Source of the DNA: Lachnospiraceae bacterium
GTDB lineage: Bacteria > Bacillota > Clostridia > Lachnospirales > Lachnospiraceae
Assembly (NCBI GenBank): GCA_017619635.1
Contig: JAFZRZ010000036.1
Span: 59,526-123,525 of the forward strand
Direction of reading: 5' to 3'
DNA length: 64,000 nt
A model generated the notes under the pieces. It did no database searches. It worked only from the letters and a program-made list of their open reading frames with translations, and was not told the DNA's origin. A program made the position numbers and the translations under genes. Positions 17,284-26,302 of this stretch are shown piece by piece. Within the stretch, counting starts at the first letter, position 1, and every line of letters begins with the position of its first letter.

Positions 17284-17336
17284 ACATAAGTCAGTTAATA
17301 ATCTTTACAATAAAGGAAAGACTTAAGGTTAGATCA

Positions 17337-18521
17337 ATGAACAATCCCGATAAGAAACTAAATGGTACAGTAATAGTAACATACAGGTGTAATGCCAGAT
17401 GTACTATGTGTAACAGATATAAAGCCCCTTCAAAACCAGAAGAGGAACTCAGTATTGAGACAATAAAGAAACTCCCTAAGATGTACTTTACAAACATCAC
17501 CGGAGGAGAACCTTTTATAAGGAATGATATTGCAGATATAGTAAGAGAGTTATATAAGATATCAGACAGGATAGTCATAAGCACCAATGGATTCTTTACT
17601 GACAGGATAGTAGCTCTTGCCAAGGAATTTCCTCAGGTTGGAATAAGGATATCCATAGAAGGTTTGGAAGCTACAAACAATGAGATAAGAGGTCTTGAAA
17701 ACGGTTATCAGAGAGGATATCAGACACTTAAGACTCTTAGAGAGATGGGAATGAAGGATGTTGGTTTTGGTATGACTGTTCAGGACAGGAATGCACCTGA
17801 TCTTGTACCTCTTTATGATATCTCTGATGAGATGGGTATGGAATTTGCCACAGCAAGTCTTCATAACAGCTTCTATTTTGTGGAGGCTAAGAACATCATA
17901 AAAGACCGTCCAATGGTAGCTGAGAACTTTGAAAAGCTCGTAAATAAGCTTTTAAGGAGCAACAGTCCAAAGAAGTGGTTCAGAGCATACTTTAACCATG
18001 GACTTATAAACTATATATACGGACAGCCCAGACTCCTTCCCTGTGACATGTCATTTGATACCTTCTTTATAGATCCTTACGGTGATGTTATGCCCTGTAA
18101 CGGAACAAAAGATAAAGAAGTAATGGGAAATCTTAACACTCAGACATGGGATGAGCTATGGAACAGTCCTGAAGCTGAGAAAGTAAGATCAAAGGTACGC
18201 CATTGTGACAGACAGTGCTGGATGATAGGCTCTGTAAGTCCTGCAATGCATAAATACATCTGGAAACCTGCATGGTGGGTATTTAAACATAAGTTTAAGG
18301 CTCTTTTTACCGACAAACCATACAGCATGTATGAGAATAAGATATGCTGTGATTACAGGGACGGTAAAGTTACCAAGGAGCAGCTTGATAAATGCAGCAC
18401 CTGTGATATGTGCAGTGTTGCAAATGACGGTCTTTCTGAGATGAGTAAAGCACAGCTTAAAGGAAGAAGCGGTGAAGAGATCGTTGATGAGGATATTGCT
18501 GGTCAGTTATCTGATAAATGA
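17337..18521 (+). CDS. Radical SAM/SPASM domain protein
   Basis: The 394-residue protein has the radical SAM cluster motif C18-x3-C22-x2-C25 (YRCNARCTMCNRYK), TGGEP near residue 57 for SAM binding, and a SPASM-type auxiliary region. That region has DPYGDVMPCNGTKDKEVMGNL (~residues 245-265), CDRQCW and a terminal CSTCDMC. A segment rich in Trp and Lys (KPAWWVFKHKFKALF) sits between the cysteine groups and could be a membrane-associating insert. It starts a new transcription unit after the integrase scar and precedes a Nudix gene. SPASM enzymes modify peptides or small metabolites; the substrate is not evident. A role in surface-glycan or peptide tailoring is only a guess from position. Confidence 0.85.
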   Translation: MNNPDKKLNGTVIVTYRCNARCTMCNRYKAPSKPEEELSIETIKKLPKMYFTNITGGEPFIRNDIADIVRELYKISDRIVISTNGFFTDRIVALAKEFPQVGIRISIEGLEATNNEIRGLENGYQRGYQTLKTLREMGMKDVGFGMTVQDRNAPDLVPLYDISDEMGMEFATASLHNSFYFVEAKNIIKDRPMVAENFEKLVNKLLRSNSPKKWFRAYFNHGLINYIYGQPRLLPCDMSFDTFFIDPYGDVMPCNGTKDKEVMGNLNTQTWDELWNSPEAEKVRSKVRHCDRQCWMIGSVSPAMHKYIWKPAWWVFKHKFKALFTDKPYSMYENKICCDYRDGKVTKEQLDKCSTCDMCSVANDGLSEMSKAQLKGRSGEEIVDEDIAGQLSDK

Positions 18522-18558
18522 TGTGTTTGAATATCAAAGATAGAAGGAAGACTGATCA

Positions 18559-19101
18559 ATGTCCTGGAAAACGATAAGCTCAGAAAATATAATAGATGAA
18601 TTCCATGTAACGGTTAAGAAGGATAAAGTTGAATTGCCTGATGGAGCAGTGATAGATGATTTTTACACCGTTACCATACCGGATGCGGCTATGATTGCTG
18701 CCATAACTGTCGATGGAAAGATACTTCTTAAGCGTGAGTTCAGATATGCCTGTGGAGAGGATGTTATCGAATGTCCTGCAGGTATGTTTGATAAGGGGGA
18801 GAATGATCCTTTTGCTGTAGCGAAAAGAGAACTGCTTGAAGAGACAGGATATGTATCTGATGACTGGACATATTTTGGTCCAACATGGGAATCTACATCA
18901 AAGCTTACAAACAGGATGCATCTTTTTATGGCAAAGGATTGCGTGCATGTGAGTGAACAGGATCTGGATGAACATGAACATCTGACTGTAATCAAGATCG
19001 ATCTTAAGGAAGCTGTGGATATGGTCTTGTCAGGAAAGATAAACGCAAACAGTTCTGCGCATCTGATACTGAGAGTTGTAAGGATGATGGAGAATAAATA
19101 A
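18559..19101 (+). CDS. Nudix hydrolase (ADP-sugar pyrophosphatase type)
   Basis: The 180-residue protein contains GMFDKGENDPFAVAKRELLEETGY, split as GMFDKGE and RELLEETGY, the Nudix box with one extra residue between the halves compared with the canonical GX5EX7REUXEEXGU spacing. VIECPAG just before the box is typical of ADP-ribose/nucleoside-diphosphate-sugar pyrophosphatases. It hydrolyses a nucleoside diphosphate linked to another group, most likely ADP-ribose or an NDP-sugar. A terminator follows directly (19100-19128), so with the radical SAM gene it forms a two-gene unit. Confidence 0.88.
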   Translation: MSWKTISSENIIDEFHVTVKKDKVELPDGAVIDDFYTVTIPDAAMIAAITVDGKILLKREFRYACGEDVIECPAGMFDKGENDPFAVAKRELLEETGYVSDDWTYFGPTWESTSKLTNRMHLFMAKDCVHVSEQDLDEHEHLTVIKIDLKEAVDMVLSGKINANSSAHLILRVVRMMENK

Positions 19102-19128
19102 CACACTGCCTTTTGGTGGTGTGTTTTT
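19100..19128 (+). terminator. Rho-independent terminator after the Nudix gene
   Basis: AACACACTGCC, loop TTTT, GGTGGTGTGTT, then a T run; an 11-base-pair stem with two G-T wobbles. It overlaps the stop codon by two bases and separates this unit from the nonulosonic acid operon. Confidence 0.8.
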
Positions 19129-19243
19129 CTGTTATCGTAATGTTGAATTGACTTTATTATCTTTTCAATAAAGTGTATTATATATAGTGTGAGTTTAGTA
19201 AGTTTAACTACCTAAAGAAAGCTTATTCTACGGGAGATTAAAA

Positions 19244-20452
19244 ATGTTTGATCTGTCACAGTTTATTTCACAATACGTAACAAAAAGACCCACTTCGATG
19301 TTTTATAAAGACATTGAAGCTAATAAAGATGCTCTGACACAAAAGATAGAAGGCAAGTCTGTTCTGGTCATAGGCGGTGCGGGTTCGATAGGATCCTCAT
19401 TTATCAAAGCTGTCTTACCTTTTAAACCGGCATCTTTGGTTGTCGTAGATACAAACGAGAATGCTCTTGCTGAGCTTACAAGGGATCTAAGATCCACAAA
19501 AGGCATGTATGTCCCAAAGGATTATATACCGTATCCTATGGATTTTGCCTCACCTGTATTTGAAAAGATGTTCAGAAACCATGGCGGTTTTGATATAGTA
19601 GGTAACTTTTCTGCACATAAGCATGTAAGGAGTGAAAAGGATATATATTCTGTTGAGGCACTGATACAGAATAACATACTTCATGCAAAGCTTTTGCTCG
19701 ATCTTTTATCCGAGTTCCCGCCTGAAGAGTATTTCTGTGTTTCGACAGATAAAGCCGCAAACCCTGTAAATATCATGGGAGCATCAAAAAGGATAATGGA
19801 GGATATGATATTCAGTTATTCTGACAGATTCCCGGTAAAGACTGCAAGGTTTGCAAATGTCGCTTTTTCAAACGGATCACTCCCTGCAGGATTTATAGCA
19901 AGGATACAGAAACTGCAGCCTCTCTCAGCACCAAGTGATGTAAAGAGATACTTTGTAAGTCCTGAAGAATCAGGCCAGATCTGTATGCTCTCATGCGTTT
20001 TGGGTGAGAACAGAGCCATATTCTTCCCTAAGCTTAAAGAAGCACAGATGATGACATTTGATGTTATAGGTACAGAACTTTTAAAGGCTCACGGATATGA
20101 AGTGCTTGAGTGTGATTCTGATGAAGAAGCCATAGATAAAGCTTTAGAGTTAAAGAACGGAAGCAATAAGTATCCGGTCCATTATTCAGCTTCTGACACA
20201 TCAGGAGAAAAAGCGTTTGAGGAATTTGTTACTGATACAGAGACATCTGATATGGACAGATTTGATTCTCTTGGAGTCATAACAGGAAAGCTTATCCCTG
20301 ATAAAGCACGTATAGAGAACCTCTTTAATGAACTTGATAATGCGTTTAAAAAGGAAAGTGCGACAAAGGAAGATATAGTAGCCATTATGAAGGATTACCT
20401 TCCTAATTTCGAGCATATAGAGACAGGTAAATCTTTGGACAGTAAGATGTAG
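19244..20452 (+). CDS. Nucleotide-sugar 4,6-dehydratase-like extended SDR (CapD/LegB type)
   Basis: This 402-residue protein has VLVIGGAGSIGSSFI (~residues 38-52), the NAD(P) glycine motif, and STDKAANPVNIMGASKRIMED (STDKAANPV and MGASKR), matching the Polysacc_synt_2 family. The active-site Tyr is replaced by Met (M-G-A-S-K), as in the WbpM/CapD group, whose members dehydrate UDP-GlcNAc at C4-C6. It is the first gene of an operon with NeuD, NeuB and NeuC homologues, where such a dehydratase would start a legionaminic or related nonulosonic acid pathway. It has ~70 extra C-terminal residues with no recognised domain. An imperfect CTTTATT/AATAAAG palindrome (19152-19173) lies in the upstream region. 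Confidence 0.82.
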   Translation: MFDLSQFISQYVTKRPTSMFYKDIEANKDALTQKIEGKSVLVIGGAGSIGSSFIKAVLPFKPASLVVVDTNENALAELTRDLRSTKGMYVPKDYIPYPMDFASPVFEKMFRNHGGFDIVGNFSAHKHVRSEKDIYSVEALIQNNILHAKLLLDLLSEFPPEEYFCVSTDKAANPVNIMGASKRIMEDMIFSYSDRFPVKTARFANVAFSNGSLPAGFIARIQKLQPLSAPSDVKRYFVSPEESGQICMLSCVLGENRAIFFPKLKEAQMMTFDVIGTELLKAHGYEVLECDSDEEAIDKALELKNGSNKYPVHYSASDTSGEKAFEEFVTDTETSDMDRFDSLGVITGKLIPDKARIENLFNELDNAFKKESATKEDIVAIMKDYLPNFEHIETGKSLDSKM

Positions 20453-20477
20453 AAGGATCGCGTAACACGGAGGAGTT

Positions 20478-21101
20478 GTGTTGAAAAAACTTGTTCTGAT
20501 AGGCGGAGGAGGACATTGCAAGTCAGTGATCGATTCTGCCCTGGCAATGAATATATATGATGAGATAGTGATCACTGATGCTACGATCCCTGCAGGTTCA
20601 AAAGTCATGGGATGTGATCTTGCAGGAACAGATGAAGTATTAAGTGATCTTAAAGATAAGGGCTTTGATCATGCCTTTATAACTGTTGGAAGTATAAAGA
20701 GTGCCACTCTTAGAAAAGAACTGGTAAAAAAGGCTAATGAACTGGGATTTGAATTCCCTGTCATATGTGATCCTTCAGCTAACGTATCTTCATATGCTTC
20801 AATAGGAGAAGGCACATTTATCGGGAAAAATGCCGTGATAAATGCAGAGGCAAAGGTTGGAGCACATTGTATCATCAATACTGGTGCGATAATCGAACAT
20901 GAATGTATGATAGGAGATCTTACGCATATATCGGTGGGAACGGTTGTCTGCGGTGACTGTCATATAGGAAGCGAGAGCTTTATCGGAGCCGGCAGTACCG
21001 TTATCCAGTGTGTGAATATCGGTGATAATGTTATCGTAGGTGCAGGTAGCACGATCTTACATGACCTTGAGAGTAACAAGAGTTACTATGGCGTGGTTTA
21101 A
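20478..21101 (+). CDS. NeuD-like sugar acyltransferase
   Basis: The 207-residue protein starts at GTG 20478 after an aggag site. LVLIGGGGHCKSVIDSAL is the N-terminal PglD/NeuD Rossmann-like domain, and from ~residue 95 it has hexapeptide repeats (SIGEGTFIGKNAVINAEAK, IGDLTHISVGTVVCG, IGDNVIVGAGSTIL). The catalytic-type His is in IIEHECMIG. These enzymes acetylate amino groups or hydroxyls of bacillosamine or nonulosonic acids. The position between the dehydratase and NeuB supports an N- or O-acetylation step on the nonulosonic acid or its precursor. Confidence 0.88.
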   Translation: MLKKLVLIGGGGHCKSVIDSALAMNIYDEIVITDATIPAGSKVMGCDLAGTDEVLSDLKDKGFDHAFITVGSIKSATLRKELVKKANELGFEFPVICDPSANVSSYASIGEGTFIGKNAVINAEAKVGAHCIINTGAIIEHECMIGDLTHISVGTVVCGDCHIGSESFIGAGSTVIQCVNIGDNVIVGAGSTILHDLESNKSYYGVV

Positions 21102-21116
21102 AGGAGACTCATTCTT

Positions 21117-22115
21117 ATGAATGGTAAGACACTCATTATAGCAGAGGCCGGTGTTAATCATAACGGCAGTCTCGAAATGGCAAAAAAGCTTGTTGATACC
21201 GCTAAAGAATGTGGTGCTGATATAGTTAAGTTTCAGACTGCAAAACTTGATTCACTGGTATCAAAATCTGCTGACATGGCTGAGTATCAAAAAAAGAATA
21301 CCGGTGTTGAGGAGAGCCAGAAGGATATGTTAAGAAAGCTCCTCCTTGATTATGATGAGTTTGTTTTACTGGCAGACTACTGTAAGGAAGTGGGTATCAC
21401 CTTTTTATCAACACCTTTTGATATAGACAGTATTCATTTCCTTAACGATATGCAGGATATCTGGAAGGTACCTTCCGGAGAGATAACCAATTATCCGTAT
21501 CTGGTCGAGATAGGAAAGACAGGTAAAAAGGTCATCCTTTCAACCGGAATGGCTGTGATGGATGAGATAGAGGAGGCCATAAAGGTCCTTAAGGATAACG
21601 GAACAGAAGATATCACGGTTTTACACTGTACTACCGAATATCCTGCTCCGATAAAAGATGTCAATCTGAATGTGATAAAGACTTTTAAAGAGGCATTTGG
21701 CTGTCCGGTAGGATATTCCGATCATACACAGGGGATAGAAGTGAGTCTTGCAGCTGTCGCTATGGGTGCGACTGTTATAGAAAAACACTTTACCCTGGAT
21801 AAAAACCTTCCAGGACCCGATCATAAAGCAAGCTTAGAGCCCGCTGAACTAAAAGCATTGGTAGAAGGTGTTCGAAAGATAGAGCTTGCACTTGGCTCTG
21901 ATGAGAAGATACCGTCGGATATGGAGATCAAAAACCGTGATGTTGCCAGAAAGAGCATAGTGGCAAAGACTGCGATAAAAGCGGGAGATATTCTTACAAA
22001 AGAGAATATAACGACCAAAAGACCGGGAACAGGGATCTGTCCGATGAGATGGAATGAGATACTTGGAACAAAAGCTGTTGCTGATTTTGCAGAGGATGAA
22101 CTTATCAGGATATGA
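21117..22115 (+). CDS. neuB: N-acetylneuraminate/legionaminate synthase family protein
   Basis: The 332-residue NeuB homologue begins LIIAEAGVNHNGSLEMAKKL and has the TIM-barrel blocks DIVKFQTAK, FLSTPFD, KVPSGEITNYP, LHCTTEYPAP and GYSDHTQG. Residues ~270-332 form the SAF (antifreeze-like) lid domain (ARKSIVAKTAIKAGDILT). It condenses PEP with a six-carbon N-acyl sugar such as ManNAc or 2,4-diacetamido-trideoxymannose to give a nine-carbon acid. The stop overlaps the neuC start (ATGA). Sequence alone does not separate the Neu5Ac and legionaminate versions. Confidence 0.93.
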   Translation: MNGKTLIIAEAGVNHNGSLEMAKKLVDTAKECGADIVKFQTAKLDSLVSKSADMAEYQKKNTGVEESQKDMLRKLLLDYDEFVLLADYCKEVGITFLSTPFDIDSIHFLNDMQDIWKVPSGEITNYPYLVEIGKTGKKVILSTGMAVMDEIEEAIKVLKDNGTEDITVLHCTTEYPAPIKDVNLNVIKTFKEAFGCPVGYSDHTQGIEVSLAAVAMGATVIEKHFTLDKNLPGPDHKASLEPAELKALVEGVRKIELALGSDEKIPSDMEIKNRDVARKSIVAKTAIKAGDILTKENITTKRPGTGICPMRWNEILGTKAVADFAEDELIRI

Positions 22116-23266
22116 AGAAGATAGCAATTGTGACTGCAACAAGAGCTGAATATGGATTATTGTCTCCTCTTATCAAGGAGCTGAGAAAGTATGAAGATGA
22201 TAAGTTGAATGTTCAACTTATTGTGACAGGTACGCATCTTAGTGATCTTTACGGGATGACTGTGGATCAGATAGATGACCGCATAGATCATAAGATATCC
22301 ATTCCTCTAAAATCCGAAACAGAGATGGATATTTCCGCTGATCAGGCGGATACACTTGTTAAATTCACTGAACTGTTTTCAAAAGAGAAGTATGATGCGG
22401 TGATCCTTTTGGGTGACAGATATGAGACCCTGGCAGTAGCGATAGCTGCCGGTAATACAAGGACTCCCATTTTTCATCTGTGCGGTGGAGATACGACTCA
22501 GGGCGCGATCGATGAATGGATAAGGCATTCCATAACCAAGATGAGTTATCTTCATTTTGTCACAAATGAGGACAGTAAAAGAAGAGTCATACAGCTTGGT
22601 GAGGAGCCTTCACGAGTATTTGATTATGGCTCAACAAGCATTGATAACATCTTAAATGTTGCTGATATGGATAAATCCGAAGCTTTAAAGAGTGTAGGGC
22701 TTGATGACTGCAGATATGCTGTATGCACATATCATCCGGTAACTATGGAAGGCTCAGACGTTGATGAGCAGATAGCTGAATTCATTGAAGCGATAAAAGC
22801 CTTCCCTGATATTGAGTTTATCGTCACAAAATCAAATGCCGATCAGGGCGGTGCAAGGATCAATGAACTTCTTGATAAAGCCGGTGAAAAGATATCAAAT
22901 CTTCATGTGTTTGCTTCTCTGGGTGTCAGAAGATATTTATCATTGATGAAGTATTGCGAGTTCGTACTCGGAAATTCTTCAAGTGGTATCATTGAAACAC
23001 CGGCATTTAAAGTTCCTACCGTGAACATAGGAGACAGGCAGCTTGGAAGATTGCAGTCAGACAGTATAATAAACTGTGCTTCGGATAAAGAAAGTATTGT
23101 TAAAGCGATTAACGTTGCGATGTCTGATGAGCATAAAAGAGTTTGCGAAAGAGTTGTGAGTCCGTACGGAGACGGACATGCGACAGAAAAGATTGCAAAG
23201 AAAACTGTTGAGGTTGTATTAGAGGATAATATAGATCTGAAGAAGAGATTCTATGACATTGGTTAA
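22112..23266 (+). CDS. neuC: Hydrolysing UDP-N-acetylglucosamine 2-epimerase (NeuC/LegG type)
   Basis: The 384-residue protein opens with IAIVTATRAEYGLLSPLIKEL, the standard NeuC start, and contains VTGTHLS, LLGDRYETLAVA, HLCGGDTTQGAIDEWIRHSI and VLGNSSSGIIETPAF. It hydrolyses a UDP-HexNAc with C2 inversion to release the ManNAc-type substrate of NeuB. The four-base overlap with neuB implies coupled translation. Whether the substrate is UDP-GlcNAc or a 2,4-diamino sugar depends on the unresolved aminotransferase step; no LegC-like aminotransferase is present in this operon. Confidence 0.92.
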   Translation: MKKIAIVTATRAEYGLLSPLIKELRKYEDDKLNVQLIVTGTHLSDLYGMTVDQIDDRIDHKISIPLKSETEMDISADQADTLVKFTELFSKEKYDAVILLGDRYETLAVAIAAGNTRTPIFHLCGGDTTQGAIDEWIRHSITKMSYLHFVTNEDSKRRVIQLGEEPSRVFDYGSTSIDNILNVADMDKSEALKSVGLDDCRYAVCTYHPVTMEGSDVDEQIAEFIEAIKAFPDIEFIVTKSNADQGGARINELLDKAGEKISNLHVFASLGVRRYLSLMKYCEFVLGNSSSGIIETPAFKVPTVNIGDRQLGRLQSDSIINCASDKESIVKAINVAMSDEHKRVCERVVSPYGDGHATEKIAKKTVEVVLEDNIDLKKRFYDIG

Positions 23267-23276
23267 GAGAAAGAAC

Positions 23277-24245
23277 ATGAACGTTGCGGTTATTGGTTTG
23301 GGGTCAATGGGAAAAAGACGTATAAGGTTGATAAAAGAAACATACCCCGATTATATAATATGTGGTGTAGACGGACGTGAAGACAGACGTGATGAGGCAT
23401 CGGAACAGTTTGGGATCAATTGTTATGCAGGATTGGATAGCATTAAGGAAAGTATAGACTGCGTGTTTGTGTGTACCTCACCTTTGTCTCATAACATGAT
23501 CATAAAGGATGCACTTGCGAATGGGTATCATGTCTTTACGGAGTTGAATCTTGTTGATGATGGTTATGAAGCTAACATCAGAACTGCAAAAGATAAGAAT
23601 CTGACACTTTTTCTTTCATCAACTTTTTTGTATCGCGAAGAGATCCGTTATCTGAGGAGTAAGATAGACGAAGCGGGGAAGTGGAATTACGTTTACCATA
23701 TAGGACAGTATCTTCCTGACTGGCATCCGTGGGAAAACTATAAGGATTTCTTTTTGGGTGATAAAAGAACAAATGGCTGCCGTGAAATTCTGGCAATAGA
23801 ATTACCCTGGTTAATCTCAACATTTGGAGATGTAAAAGATATCAATGCTGTATCAGATAAAATGACTGACCTGAACATTGATTATAATGACAATTTTGTT
23901 ATACAACTCTCACATGATAATGGGAACAAAGGCTGTCTTATAGTGGACGTTGTATCACCAGTTGCGGTCAGAAAATTTGAAGTATACAGCGAAGGCAGAT
24001 ATATGGCATGGAATGGAACACCTGATAGTCTGTTTGAGTTTAATCCTGTGAACAAAAAGCTTGAGTGTGTATCTCTGTCCGAAAAAGCAGAGCATATGGA
24101 AGGGTATAGTTCATTTGTGGTAGAAAACGCATATAAGAATGAGATAAAAGAATTCTTTAATGTCCTGTTAGACAAATGTGAACCAGTATATGGATTTGAA
24201 CAGGACAAAAAGATACTGGAACTGATAGACAGGATTGGGGCATGA
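23277..24245 (+). CDS. Gfo/Idh/MocA family oxidoreductase, first copy
   Basis: The start is taken as ATG 23277 (MNVAVIGLGSMGKRRIRLI), which places the Rossmann motif GLGSMG at the N-terminus; an earlier in-frame ATG at 23253 lies inside neuC. The 322-residue protein has the family pattern VFVCTSPLSHNMIIKDALANG and FTELNL where most members have EKP. The replacement of the EKP lysine by Leu/Asn (ELNL) suggests altered or lost catalysis. YLPDWHPWENYKDFF is shared in form with the second copy that follows. Likely role: NAD-dependent adjustment of a nonulosonic or related sugar. Confidence 0.8.
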   Translation: MNVAVIGLGSMGKRRIRLIKETYPDYIICGVDGREDRRDEASEQFGINCYAGLDSIKESIDCVFVCTSPLSHNMIIKDALANGYHVFTELNLVDDGYEANIRTAKDKNLTLFLSSTFLYREEIRYLRSKIDEAGKWNYVYHIGQYLPDWHPWENYKDFFLGDKRTNGCREILAIELPWLISTFGDVKDINAVSDKMTDLNIDYNDNFVIQLSHDNGNKGCLIVDVVSPVAVRKFEVYSEGRYMAWNGTPDSLFEFNPVNKKLECVSLSEKAEHMEGYSSFVVENAYKNEIKEFFNVLLDKCEPVYGFEQDKKILELIDRIGA

Positions 24246-24246
24246 T

Positions 24247-25176
24247 ATGGAACAGCTGAAAGTTTGTTTTGTCGGAGTAGGATCTATAGCCAAGCGTCAT
24301 ATAAAAAACTTACATAGTATAGCAGAAAAAAGAAGTATTGAGCTCACGGTGGATGCTTTCAGAAGATCGGCAGAAAATACAGAGGGTGTTGACAGAGTTT
24401 ATTGTGATATAAATAGTATTCCTAGTGATTATGACATTATATTTATCACAAATCCAACGGACAAACACTTGCAGACACTTGATGATTTTCACGAAAAGGG
24501 CAGGAATTTTTTTATAGAAAAGCCGGTAGTATCTTTGAGGGAGATCGACCAAGCTAAACGGTTTAAAAAGAGAAAAGAGTCAGTTTATTATGTTGCTTGT
24601 CCGTTGAGATACAATGCGGTGATAAGATATATAAAAACAAATGTGAATCCTGAGGATGTGATCTCTGTACGTAGCATTTCATCAAGCTATCTTCCTGACT
24701 GGAGAGCAGGACAGGATTATAGGGAGACTTACAGTGCACATAAAGTCATGGGTGGCGGAGTCAGTATTGATCTGATACATGAATGGGATTATCTCACTTA
24801 TCTTTTTGGACAGCCCCAAAAGGTTATGAGTATGATTGGAAAAAAATCCGGTCTAGAGATAGATAGTGATGACTATGCATTATACATGGCAGAGTATAGT
24901 GATAAAATGGTTGAACTTCATCTTGATTATTTTGGCAGGAGTACAATAAGAGAGATACAACTGTTTACAAAGGATGATACTATAATTGGTGATATCGCCA
25001 ATAATAAGATCACCTTTTTAAGAACTGGTGAGATTATTGAGTTTCATGAAGACAGAGATGATTATCAGAAAAGAGAATTGGATCATTTCATTGATATGGT
25101 TAATGCTAAAAATGTATCAGAAGATGGATTCGGACATGCGATTAGAGTGTTGGAATTAACTCAGGGGAACTTTTAG
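24247..25176 (+). CDS. Gfo/Idh/MocA family oxidoreductase, second copy
   Basis: Start at ATG 24247, directly after the previous stop at 24243-24245. The 309-residue product has VCFVGVGSIAKRHIKNL, IFITNPTDKHLQTLDDF and an intact FIEKPV, the catalytic lysine motif. It also has YLPDWRAGQDYRETYSAH and GGGVSIDLIHEWDYL (the His-containing active-site helix). It therefore looks catalytically complete, in contrast to the first copy. The shared YLPDW block suggests an old duplication and perhaps a heterodimer. The pair resembles oxidoreductases of flagellin-glycosylation (ptm-type) loci; exact substrate unknown. Confidence 0.82.
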   Translation: MEQLKVCFVGVGSIAKRHIKNLHSIAEKRSIELTVDAFRRSAENTEGVDRVYCDINSIPSDYDIIFITNPTDKHLQTLDDFHEKGRNFFIEKPVVSLREIDQAKRFKKRKESVYYVACPLRYNAVIRYIKTNVNPEDVISVRSISSSYLPDWRAGQDYRETYSAHKVMGGGVSIDLIHEWDYLTYLFGQPQKVMSMIGKKSGLEIDSDDYALYMAEYSDKMVELHLDYFGRSTIREIQLFTKDDTIIGDIANNKITFLRTGEIIEFHEDRDDYQKRELDHFIDMVNAKNVSEDGFGHAIRVLELTQGNF

Positions 25177-25192
25177 AGAAAGAGTGTTGTTT

Positions 25193-25948
25193 ATGAGAAT
25201 ACTATTTACTATATGTGGTCGAGCAGGATCTAAAGGAATTAAGAATAAAAACCTCAGAGTTTTCTGTGGGAGATATCTGGCTCATTATACGGTGTCGATC
25301 ATAGACCTTTATCTGAAGAAACACCCTGAAACAGAATGTGACATTGTTGTTAATTCTGACAGCGATGAACTGATAAAACTTGTTTTGGATAATGGGTTAA
25401 GAAAGATTGAGGTTATAAATAGGGATGAGAGTTTGTCTGGTGATTCGATAGGAAAGATTGACGTTATAAATGACTGTCTTTCAAAAATGGAAGAAAGTAC
25501 TGGGCAAACATATGATATGGTGTTGGATCTTGATATCACTTCGCCACTCAGAACTATTGCAGACTTGGAAAAGGTTATAGAAACACAGCGTGATACTGGA
25601 GCTGACGTGACGACAACTGTGGCTGAAGCAAGAAGAAATCCATATTTTAATCAGGTGATGAGAACAGAGCATGGTGTTAAGAAAGTCATAGAATCAGATT
25701 ATACTGCTAGACAACAGGCACCTGAGATATTCGATATGAATGCATCAATATATGCATATAGCCCCGAGTATTTAAGAACGGGCAAAGGTGTATTGAACGG
25801 ATACTGTGAAATAGTTAAGATGTATGATACAGGAATACTTGATCTTGATCATGAGAATGATTTTGAATTAATGGAAGTGATAGCTGAGTATTTGTTTAAA
25901 AAAATGCCAGAATTTAAGGAAATCAGAGATAATATAGTAAAAATATAG
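25193..25948 (+). CDS. Acylneuraminate cytidylyltransferase family protein (first of two)
   Basis: Start at ATG 25193; 251 residues. FTICGRAGSKGIKNKNLRVF is the CTP-binding P-loop-like start of the CMP-NeuA family (A-R-x-G-S-K), with VNSDSDEL and LDLDITSPLRTIADL following. It activates a nonulosonic acid as its CMP ester or handles a related sugar. ICGRAGSK in place of IPARGGSK is typical of the PtmB/flagellar branch as I recall it. It is co-directional with the second synthetase at 26302, so the operon may activate two different acids, or one copy may have another role. Confidence 0.85.
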   Translation: MRILFTICGRAGSKGIKNKNLRVFCGRYLAHYTVSIIDLYLKKHPETECDIVVNSDSDELIKLVLDNGLRKIEVINRDESLSGDSIGKIDVINDCLSKMEESTGQTYDMVLDLDITSPLRTIADLEKVIETQRDTGADVTTTVAEARRNPYFNQVMRTEHGVKKVIESDYTARQQAPEIFDMNASIYAYSPEYLRTGKGVLNGYCEIVKMYDTGILDLDHENDFELMEVIAEYLFKKMPEFKEIRDNIVKI

Positions 25949-25969
25949 TCAAAAAAGGAGGTTACAAAA

Positions 25970-26302
25970 ATGAAGTTTTACAAAGTTGGAGATAAGATTG
26001 AGATAGGTGAAGATCTTTCAGGTGAGGAAATTATAGCCAATACCACGGACGGAGCATATGAGAAACATGTACCAGTCATTGAAAAAGACGGTGATAAGGT
26101 GATCGTAAAGGTTGGCTCTGTTGAGCATCCCATGCTTGAAGCTCATTACATTGAATGGATAGTACTTGAGACAGCAAACGGTTACGAGAAGAAGGATTTA
26201 AATCCCGGAGAGAAGCCTGTTGCTGAGTTTAATGTATCAGGAGATGTGGTTGCAGCATACGAGTACTGCAATCTCCACGGACTCTGGAAGGCTGAAGGCT
26301 GA
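25970..26302 (+). CDS. Superoxide reductase (neelaredoxin/desulfoferrodoxin) lacking centre I cysteines
   Basis: A 110-residue protein after an aaggagg site. Residues 31-35 (EKHVP), 50-63 (SVEHPMLEAHYIEW) and 97-105 (YEYCNLHGL) supply the complete Fe(His)4Cys centre: H33, H53, H59, C100 and H103. It reduces superoxide to hydrogen peroxide without producing oxygen. The N-terminal ~30 residues align in length with a desulforedoxin domain but have none of its four cysteines; C100 is the only cysteine in the protein. Glu/Lys at the active-site loop are present (E31, K32). It sits between two CMP-sugar synthetases and overlaps the second by TGATG, an odd place for an oxygen-defence gene. Confidence 0.88.
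   Translation: MKFYKVGDKIEIGEDLSGEEIIANTTDGAYEKHVPVIEKDGDKVIVKVGSVEHPMLEAHYIEWIVLETANGYEKKDLNPGEKPVAEFNVSGDVVAAYEYCNLHGLWKAEG

Larger units (their letters stand above)
16850..17336. other. Intergenic stretch: integrase scar plus promoter region
   Basis: Of the 487 bases between the decarboxylase and the radical SAM gene, the first ~285 hold the recombinase remnant. The remaining ~200 are AT-rich and contain the extended -10 element at 17275-17283 and a short CTTTA-caa-TAAAG palindrome near 17305-17317. I see no convincing terminator after the decarboxylase. Confidence 0.6.
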
